Source: Parvibaculaceae bacterium Mf 1.05b.01 (GTDB lineage Bacteria; Pseudomonadota; Alphaproteobacteria; Parvibaculales; Parvibaculaceae). Taken from it: a DNA stretch of 64,000 bases. Every line of letters begins with the position of its first letter. Positions within the stretch are counted from its first letter, which is position 1. Positions 58,991 through 64,000 of this stretch are shown here, piece by piece. The translations under genes and the position numbers were made by a program. Under the pieces are notes generated by a model. The model saw only the letters and a program-made list of their open reading frames with translations, searched no databases and had not been told where the DNA came from. The stretch covers positions 2,152,913 to 2,216,912 of the forward strand of contig BAOK01000001.1 of assembly GCA_000509225.1 (NCBI GenBank), given 5' to 3'.

Positions 58991-59779
58991 TCATCGAGAC
59001 GGGAGCAGATGCACAACCCCGGATTGACTGGCATGCGCCATCAGCACTCCATCTTGTGAGAAGATGGACATACGGCCATGGAAAAGACCATTCTCAATGC
59101 CGTCCAGATTCGTTTCGCACAACAGCCAGTCTGTTTGATCGCGCGCGATAATCCGGATTGTATTGTCGAGGCTCGTCGCGCCGGCCCGTCGACCAATGTT
59201 AAGATTAATCGCTTCTGGTAGATAGTCAGCTACCAACGCCAAGAAACTTGCAGGGACATGGTCGCAATTGGGCGCCTTTATCCATGAAACAAATCGTCCC
59301 GCCGGACTGCCACGTTCGTCGACTGCCATGCGCATATCAAGGTTCGTATGAAGATCGCCGGGGTCTTCTCGGACGAAGGGGATGCGTTGACATTCCAAAG
59401 GAGGAGACACGACAGGTGCGACTGCCCATCTATGACTACCAATGTCCGGTCTGGCACCCAGTGCCGCCGTCACCGTCACTGCGTCACTATCATCCACTTT
59501 CATGGTGGCGCGCACTTGTGAAATCGACCGCCCTTCGTGCAAGACCTGAACGCCAATGCGAGCAGTCCGGCCCAACGAGGGTGCTTTCAAAAACTGAGCG
59601 TTGGCCGCGATGATTGGTCGCCCCACATCAACTTCCAGACATTGAAGAATGTGAGCCACGCAAGCACCGCCGGACATATGCTTGGCCTCCGGTGGTCCGA
59701 TGCACAGATTACGATCTGCTCTAATTTCATGAACATTTTCAGTTTCAACAATCATTGAGTAGATGTCGTCGGCGCTCAT
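58991..59779 (-). CDS. TesB-like acyl-CoA thioesterase
   Basis: A 262-residue double hot-dog thioesterase of the TesB/4HBT_3 type. The N-terminal half contains HMSGGACVAHILQCLEVDVG and GRSISQVRATMK; the C-terminal half contains SLDNTIRI (the family Asp) and ending motif MAHASQSGVVHLLP (Gln). It should hydrolyse acyl-CoAs to free acid and CoA. Its ATG overlaps the marR stop by ATGA. It sits in the doxX-marR-thioesterase-MOSC operon, regulated by the MarR protein. Confidence 0.86.
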   Translation of the reverse strand: MSADDIYSMIVETENVHEIRADRNLCIGPPEAKHMSGGACVAHILQCLEVDVGRPIIAANAQFLKAPSLGRTARIGVQVLHEGRSISQVRATMKVDDSDAVTVTAALGARPDIGSHRWAVAPVVSPPLECQRIPFVREDPGDLHTNLDMRMAVDERGSPAGRFVSWIKAPNCDHVPASFLALVADYLPEAINLNIGRRAGATSLDNTIRIIARDQTDWLLCETNLDGIENGLFHGRMSIFSQDGVLMAHASQSGVVHLLPSR

Positions 59780-60222
59780 GATTTCCCCCCGGCTTCAAAA
59801 GCCCGTGCAATTTTGTTTAGGCTCTTTACAAAGCCGGCGCGTTCTTCTGTGGGTAGAACTCGGAGCATGTGCTGACAGTTCGACACGTCCTGACGATCAA
59901 TTGCTTCGGCTACATCCTCTCCTTGCGGCGTGAGAAATAGCGAAACATCCCGCTTGCTGGATTCCCTTTGCCTGCGCTCCAGCAGGTGTCGCTTGATAAG
60001 ACGGTCTACAACAGACTGAACCGTGGTTGGCGCAACACCAAGAAAGGCTGCGATGTCGGCTGGGCGGCAACTAGGACGCCGTTGGACGAAACGGAGTGTT
60101 TGAAAATCGGACCCATTATACTTTATTTGCCCTTCTCCGGGCGGAAACTGCGATTCGTCCACGGTAAAGGTCCGGAGCAACACGCGAATTGCGTCTGCCA
60201 TTTCTTCAGCGGCTTTAGCCAT
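59776..60222 (-). CDS. MarR-family transcriptional regulator
   Basis: A 148-residue winged-helix repressor. The recognition region reads RPADIAAFLGVAPTTVQSVVDRLIKRHLLERR with the wing ESSKRDVSLFLTPQGED. It overlaps doxX (stop at 60215) and the thioesterase (ATGA), so it is translated inside an operon. Of several in-frame ATGs, 60222 is best spaced from GGAG. Two palindromes just upstream of doxX (60632-60646 and 60653-60667) are its probable binding sites, implying autoregulation. Confidence 0.9.
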   Translation of the reverse strand: MAKAAEEMADAIRVLLRTFTVDESQFPPGEGQIKYNGSDFQTLRFVQRRPSCRPADIAAFLGVAPTTVQSVVDRLIKRHLLERRQRESSKRDVSLFLTPQGEDVAEAIDRQDVSNCQHMLRVLPTEERAGFVKSLNKIARAFEAGGKS

Positions 60223-60616
60223 TTTCATCCACTCCATTGGTCACAGCCGCGACAAATATCAGTGCGCCAAAAATCGAGACATTCTTAAAGAAGAGGGAGA
60301 GCTCATGTGCCGAACGGTCGTCCGCCATGTTCCAGAAATCATGAAACACAAAATTGGTTGCCAATGTGAACAAAGCGAGCAACAGGGCGGCAGGCGCGAC
60401 GAACCAGCGCCCAAGGGCAACGAGCGCGCCACCGATAAGTTCGAGCGCAATCACGATCGGAAGCAGCAACCCCGCCGGCTCAAGCCCGACACCTTCCATG
60501 CTTTGACGTGTCGGATCAAAGTTCACCAGCTTATTGGTACCACCCAGGAGAAAAAGAGAGGCGAGAACAGACCTCCCAAAATTCTGGCCCAACCTTGATA
60601 CCGTCTCTACTGACAT
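60215..60616 (-). CDS. DoxX-family membrane protein
   Basis: A 133-residue inner-membrane protein with four helices: FGRSVLASLFLLGGTNKLVNF, GLLLPIVIALELIGGALVAL, FVAPAALLLALFTLATNFVF and VSIFGALIFVAAV. The helix 1 Gly-x-x-Lys pattern is that of DoxX/SURF4-like proteins, variously linked to redox and thiol homeostasis. GGGG ahead favours ATG 60616 over 60622. It is the first gene of the MarR operon, directly behind the double palindrome. Confidence 0.85.
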   Translation of the reverse strand: MSVETVSRLGQNFGRSVLASLFLLGGTNKLVNFDPTRQSMEGVGLEPAGLLLPIVIALELIGGALVALGRWFVAPAALLLALFTLATNFVFHDFWNMADDRSAHELSLFFKNVSIFGALIFVAAVTNGVDENG

Positions 60617-60631
60617 ATTCATCCCCAGTTT

Positions 60632-60667
60632 ATACGAATTTCGTATTATTTAATACGACTTTCATAC
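60632..60667. promoter_or_regulatory. Tandem palindromic operators of the doxX-marR operon
   Basis: Site 1 is ATACGA-ATT-TCGTAT (60632-60646), a perfect palindrome. Site 2 is ATACGA-CTT-TCATAC (60653-60667), imperfect. They start 21 bp apart, two helical turns, and end 16 bp upstream of the doxX ATG. This is the expected form for a dimeric MarR repressor binding cooperatively on one face of the DNA. Confidence 0.7.
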
Positions 60668-60849
60668 ATTTCAAGGCCGGGCGCGTTAACGGTGGATAGT
60701 CCGCTAGTGAACGCAGTGGAGATATGTCGCCCGTAGATCCGCCATCAGTTTGCGCTGGAATTTTTTTCCACCCTCTTCATTCACCCTGGTCATGGCATCA
60801 GGACGGGTGGAAAGAGGCAGATAGGGACACGGCGTTGCTCTTGTTGACG

Positions 60850-60864
60850 GCCTGTTTGACAGGC
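60850..60864. repeat. Small hairpin in the 60.7-60.9 kb gap
   Basis: GCCTGT-TTG-ACAGGC is a perfect 6-bp stem followed by AGTTTT on the plus strand, 47 bp beyond the stop of the flavin-binding protein gene on the other strand. It may be a weak terminator. I see no gene in 60668-60910; one 51-codon frame there has a badly spaced ribosome site and no coding look. Confidence 0.3.
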
Positions 60865-60910
60865 AGTTTTCGCTTTTAGCGCTGTATGAATTCGGCGCGG
60901 AAACTCAAGC

Positions 60911-61576
60911 TTAGGACTCGCCCTTGGCCAGCGCTTCTTGATATTGCTCAATGGTGATCATTCCGCCCGCGCCTTCTGTCTCCCCAGCGTCTTTGCCTGG
61001 CAGTGCTTCTTGCAGCAGGTCAATTCTTTTCCAGGACGGGAATGGTTGAACGCCCTCTTCATCAGGGACGTATTTAGACGATTCAAGACGTTTGTGTTTG
61101 TGGATGTATCGTGCGCAGTTGATGAAAGCTGATGTGACCTCCACTTCAACCACCATGTTCGACCCAGGAAAGCGCTTCATCAGATCCGGGCCTTGGCTGA
61201 CCGTCGCGGTCCCCTGTACGCGGACCCTGTGCGGCGTTTCCATATCAATGAAGAGCAGACCAATCTTGCCCGATTCCGCGACATTCCCCATGGAATAGAA
61301 CATGCCGTTTCCATCAAAGCTCGGGAAGACAAGCTTCTTGGGACTCAGGACCTGGACAAAACCGACAGAACCGCCTTTGTAGGAGACAGTGGGTTCTCCA
61401 TCTGCATTGACGCTTGAGAGAAAGAAGTAGTCACGGCTTGCGATAAACTCGCTGTGATCTTCCTGAAGCTCATCAAAGACAATGGTCGCCGCCATCGCAC
61501 CAGCCAGGTTTTCACTGTCCTGCTCTGCCTGAATTTTCCGTTGAGACGCGGAATAGAATTCCGTTGGGTCCGCCAT
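60911..61576 (-). CDS. Pyridoxamine-phosphate-oxidase-like flavin-binding protein
   Basis: A 221-residue split-barrel flavin (FMN or F420-like) binding protein of the PPOX class. Recognisable segments are FIASRDYFFLSSVNADGEPTVSYKGG, LVFPSFDGNGMFYSMGNVAESGKIGLLFI and HRVRVQGTATVS. A C-terminal extension (residues about 160-221) includes a helical EALPGKDAGETEG region. It reduces or oxidises an unknown substrate. It lies 28 bp after the phosphotransferase gene on the same strand. Confidence 0.85.
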   Translation of the reverse strand: MADPTEFYSASQRKIQAEQDSENLAGAMAATIVFDELQEDHSEFIASRDYFFLSSVNADGEPTVSYKGGSVGFVQVLSPKKLVFPSFDGNGMFYSMGNVAESGKIGLLFIDMETPHRVRVQGTATVSQGPDLMKRFPGSNMVVEVEVTSAFINCARYIHKHKRLESSKYVPDEEGVQPFPSWKRIDLLQEALPGKDAGETEGAGGMITIEQYQEALAKGES

Positions 61577-61604
61577 TCTGAGCCACCTCTTCTTTGTTGT
61601 TTCC

Positions 61605-62672
61605 TCAGCTGGCCGCTTTTAGCCGCTCAACGGCTTCTGTTGCCCGGGCCAGCGACCGCAACACACGGTCATCCAGAAGATCCAGGTTGATCCCATCCGT
61701 AGACTTTTGGCCCGCCCGGTAACGCGCCACCACGCCCTGCACAATGCAAGCCGTCTTCCAGTGATTAAACGCGATATAATAATCAAGGAGTGAGAGATCA
61801 CGGCCAGATTTTTCTGCATAGCGCGCTGCAAGCTCAGTGCGCATTGGAAACCCTGGGAGAGCCGACACTGCCTCGGGCGGTGGTGGTTCCAGGTCGGATG
61901 GATCGGTGAACTGATTGAGCGTGTAGGCAAAATCAGCAATAGGATCGCCGAGGGTGCAGATCTCCCAGTCAATCACGGCGGCCACAGTGTGATCCGCACC
62001 GAACAAGACATTGTGCATGCCATAGTCGCCATGAACGACCCGCGGCGCGCCCTGGTCTGGAATGTTCGCCGTCAGAAATGCTTCGAGATCGTGAGCGCGC
62101 TGATCTTCGAGTTTTGAGTCCGCAGCTGAGGCGGTCCACGACCGATACCAGGCCTTCAGCTGACGGGCGACATATCCATCATGCTTGCCAAGTCCGCCCA
62201 AACCAATTTCTTCAGGGTCCAATGAATGAAGCGCAACCTGCACATCTATCAGTGATTGTGCGGCCTTGGTTCTCGATGCTTCCGGCAGGTGTTCTTCTGC
62301 ATGAGGTGCGGCATGGAGCGAATGCCCATCCACCCAAGCCATGAGATAGAAGAGCGCTCCGGTAACGCTCTTGTCTTCGCAAAATCCGAGCGGCGAGGCG
62401 ACCGGCACGGGTGTCGGATCAAGAGCGGAGATGACCGACCATTCCCGGCCCATATCATGAGCCTTGGGTAGCAACTCCCCTTCCGGCGGCCGTCGGATGA
62501 CCGCTTCTTGCCCGTTTACATCCCTAATTCGGTAAGTCAGATTCGAGTGTCCGCCTTCCAATTGTACCCACGTAAAAGGTGGCGTGAGCCCCGAAACATT
62601 TTCCCGGACCCATGCTTCGACTGCATCGACTTTATAGCCAGGCAGGTCCCGGCTTTTTTCTTGTGCGCTCAT
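61605..62672 (-). CDS. APH-family phosphotransferase (ACAD10-like kinase domain)
   Basis: A 355-residue protein kinase-like phosphotransferase of the aminoglycoside phosphotransferase family. The Brenner motif is RVVHGDYGMHNVLF, then AVIDWEICTLGDPIADFAY carries the Mg2+ Asp; the N-terminal lobe has FTWVQLEGGHSNLTYRI. This subgroup accompanies acyl-CoA dehydrogenases and is homologous to the kinase part of human ACAD10/ACAD11, which phosphorylate 4-hydroxy acyl-CoAs. It sits 14 bp after just such a dehydrogenase, so 4-hydroxyacid catabolism is a reasonable hypothesis. Confidence 0.88.
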   Translation of the reverse strand: MSAQEKSRDLPGYKVDAVEAWVRENVSGLTPPFTWVQLEGGHSNLTYRIRDVNGQEAVIRRPPEGELLPKAHDMGREWSVISALDPTPVPVASPLGFCEDKSVTGALFYLMAWVDGHSLHAAPHAEEHLPEASRTKAAQSLIDVQVALHSLDPEEIGLGGLGKHDGYVARQLKAWYRSWTASAADSKLEDQRAHDLEAFLTANIPDQGAPRVVHGDYGMHNVLFGADHTVAAVIDWEICTLGDPIADFAYTLNQFTDPSDLEPPPPEAVSALPGFPMRTELAARYAEKSGRDLSLLDYYIAFNHWKTACIVQGVVARYRAGQKSTDGINLDLLDDRVLRSLARATEAVERLKAAS

Positions 62673-62686
62673 CTCTCGTCTTACCT

Positions 62687-63913
62687 TTACAGAAGGTCGC
62701 CACCGGCGGCGGACGCCGTCGTACCGAATTGTTCGTAGGCCCGAATGACATTCTTACCCACACGCCATTTATGCACCTCATCAGGCCCATCAACCAAGCG
62801 CTGGCTCCGGATGGCTGTGTACCATGCGGCGAGTGGCGTGTCGTGACTGTAGCCCAGAGCGCCGTGAAGCTGGAGTGCTGTGTCCACTACCTTGTGCACC
62901 ATGTGGGCGAGGAAGACCTTGGCGATGGAATTTTCCTGCCTGAGGTCCATGCCCTTCTCTGCCTTGTAGGCAATGTGGAGCAGCATGAGGCGCGCCATGT
63001 AAAGCTCACTTGCGCATTCCGCCAGCATCCATTGCACGCCCTGGCGGTCCGCAAGGCGGGAACCAAACGTGTCGCGGCTTGTCACATGTTTTGCCGCCAG
63101 ATCGAGAGCACGCTGAGCACGCGCTACATTGTGCATGCCATGGCGCAGTCGCCCGTAAGCGAGACGGTGTTGCCCCATTTCAAAGCCGCCACCGAGGCCG
63201 CCCAGGACATTTTCCTTTGGCACGACCAGATCCTTGATTTCAATCTCCGAGTGCGTGGCACCGATTTTTTCCATGAGGGGCGACTCACCGTGCATGGTCG
63301 GAATGTTGCGGATGATGTTGTAGCCGGGGTTTGGCAGTTCCACGATAAAAGTGGTGAACTGGCGATGACGCGGGGCTTCTGGGTTGGTCTTCGCCATCAC
63401 AACGGCGATGTCTGCAACATCAGCCGATGAACTGAACCACTTCTCGCCGTTCAGCACAAAATTGTCCCCGTCGGCGACAGCGCTTGTCTGCATGCCCGTC
63501 GCATCAGCGCCGGCTGCCTTTTCCGTCATGGAATAGCAGATACGTTTTTCACCGTTCAGGAGCGGCTTTAGAAACTTCTCCTTCTGATGGTCCGTCCCAT
63601 GGGTCAGAAGAGTGAGCATCGTCGCATCATCTGGCCCCTGCGTGTTCATGGAGAGCGCTCCCAGAATGCTCTCACCCAACTCCATTTGCACCAGAGCGTT
63701 CGCCAGGGGTTTCAGCCCCATGCCGCCATGTTCTTCCGGAATGAACGGACACCAGAGACCTTCTTCTCGTGCTTTCACGCGCAGGGCCGCCAGCTTTTCA
63801 TCGAACGTATCAGCTGTGAGCCCCTCTTCCGCCGGGATGCAATGGTCGCGAACAAACTTGCGCACCGTCTCGCGGATAATCTTCGCATCTTCGGGAATTT
63901 CAAAGTCAATCAT
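62687..63913 (-). CDS. Acyl-CoA dehydrogenase (ACAD10/11-like)
   Basis: A 408-residue FAD acyl-CoA dehydrogenase. Features: YSMTEKAAGADATGMQTSA (flavin-site segment), GEKWFSSSADVADIAVVMAKT, QLHGALGYSHDTPLAAWYTAIRSQRLVDG. It belongs to the group represented by the ACAD10/ACAD11 dehydrogenase domain. It is upstream of the phosphotransferase gene (14-bp gap) and then the flavin-binding protein. GGAGG ahead of ATG 63913 supports the start; the frame remains open to the window edge but without support. Residues 1-20 (MIDFEIPEDAKIIRETVRKF) are typical of this family. Confidence 0.92.
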   Translation of the reverse strand: MIDFEIPEDAKIIRETVRKFVRDHCIPAEEGLTADTFDEKLAALRVKAREEGLWCPFIPEEHGGMGLKPLANALVQMELGESILGALSMNTQGPDDATMLTLLTHGTDHQKEKFLKPLLNGEKRICYSMTEKAAGADATGMQTSAVADGDNFVLNGEKWFSSSADVADIAVVMAKTNPEAPRHRQFTTFIVELPNPGYNIIRNIPTMHGESPLMEKIGATHSEIEIKDLVVPKENVLGGLGGGFEMGQHRLAYGRLRHGMHNVARAQRALDLAAKHVTSRDTFGSRLADRQGVQWMLAECASELYMARLMLLHIAYKAEKGMDLRQENSIAKVFLAHMVHKVVDTALQLHGALGYSHDTPLAAWYTAIRSQRLVDGPDEVHKWRVGKNVIRAYEQFGTTASAAGGDLL

Positions 63914-64000
63914 AGTGTCCTCCACCGTTTTCATATTCTTTTGAATTTCGATGGAGGCATGTTGGCACACTTCGGTGCGCGGTACAGCGCTATGGCCCAA

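Noticed and set aside
60724..60879. 51-codon plus-strand frame in the gap before doxX
   Set aside because: GGAG is only two bases from the ATG and the composition does not look coding.
1..64000. tRNA, rRNA, CRISPR arrays, insertion sequences, prophage or integrase genes
   Set aside because: No repeated spacer pattern, transposase or integrase motif, or tRNA-like fold was found on either strand.

Overview
The window looks like a chromosomal segment of a moderately GC-rich, aerobic alphaproteobacterium. The signs are the hisS-hisZ-hisG order, a histidyl-tRNA synthetase with an alphaproteobacterial-looking motif-2 loop, a histidine kinase with a PleC/DivJ-like DHp domain, an ScfR/RamB-type regulator next to the glyoxylate-bypass genes, and hopanoid-transport genes (hpnN/hpnM). 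Many fatty-acid genes and galactoside hydrolases suggest a marine or alga-associated heterotroph, perhaps Parvibaculum/Phaeomarinobacter-like; that placement is inference. I see no phage, insertion sequence, CRISPR array, rRNA or tRNA. The gene order is tight, with many ATGA overlaps and three convergent pairs sharing their stop codons.

Layout. 1-5.9 kb: GFA-family protein, HD-domain protein, glyA behind a strongly structured leader, then a TetR gene divergent from a flavin monooxygenase-SDR pair. 5.9-10.4 kb: hisS-hisZ-hisG on the minus strand and a small VOC protein. 10.6-15 kb: a histidine kinase with a degenerate ATPase domain, a CheZ-like phosphatase, a TehA/SLAC1-type channel and a TonB-like protein. 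15-19.7 kb: the ScfR-type regulator divergent from aceB-aceA. 19.7-25.7 kb: small orphan genes, a serine hydrolase, a second GFA protein, a GPH sugar symporter, an RraA-like protein, and a gene-free strip at 25.47-25.67 kb that folds into three hairpins, one with an anti-Shine-Dalgarno loop. 25.7-29.5 kb: GH1 glycosidase, nitronate-monooxygenase-like protein, Lys-rich histone-like protein, exported SUMF1-domain protein.

29.5-34.5 kb: a same-strand run TetR - paraoxonase-type lactonase - GPH transporter - N-acyl amino acid amidohydrolase, which could together consume an acylated lactone. 34.5-41.5 kb: acyl-CoA dehydrogenase, SDR, two acyl-CoA ligases and an LpxR-type lipid A deacylase. 41.6-49 kb: galactoside utilisation (DUF819 membrane protein, GH42, GH4, galK, galT, SDR). 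49-56.5 kb: hpnM divergent from hpnN, an enolase-superfamily enzyme, then a sulfatase and a GST-like protein. 56.5-64 kb: hydrolase, TetR, VOC, a doxX-marR-thioesterase-MOSC operon under a double palindrome, and an acyl-CoA dehydrogenase - phosphotransferase - flavin-binding protein operon.

The dominant theme is use of acyl compounds and C2 units (acyl-CoA ligases, dehydrogenases and thioesterase feeding the glyoxylate bypass) plus beta- and alpha-galactosides through galK/galT. The items I rate most worth a second look are the anti-SD hairpin RNA, the glyA leader, the lactonase-transporter-amidohydrolase run, the CheZ with a FliM-like tail, and the regulatory palindromes at aceBA, doxX-marR and the 35.1 kb acyl-CoA dehydrogenase.
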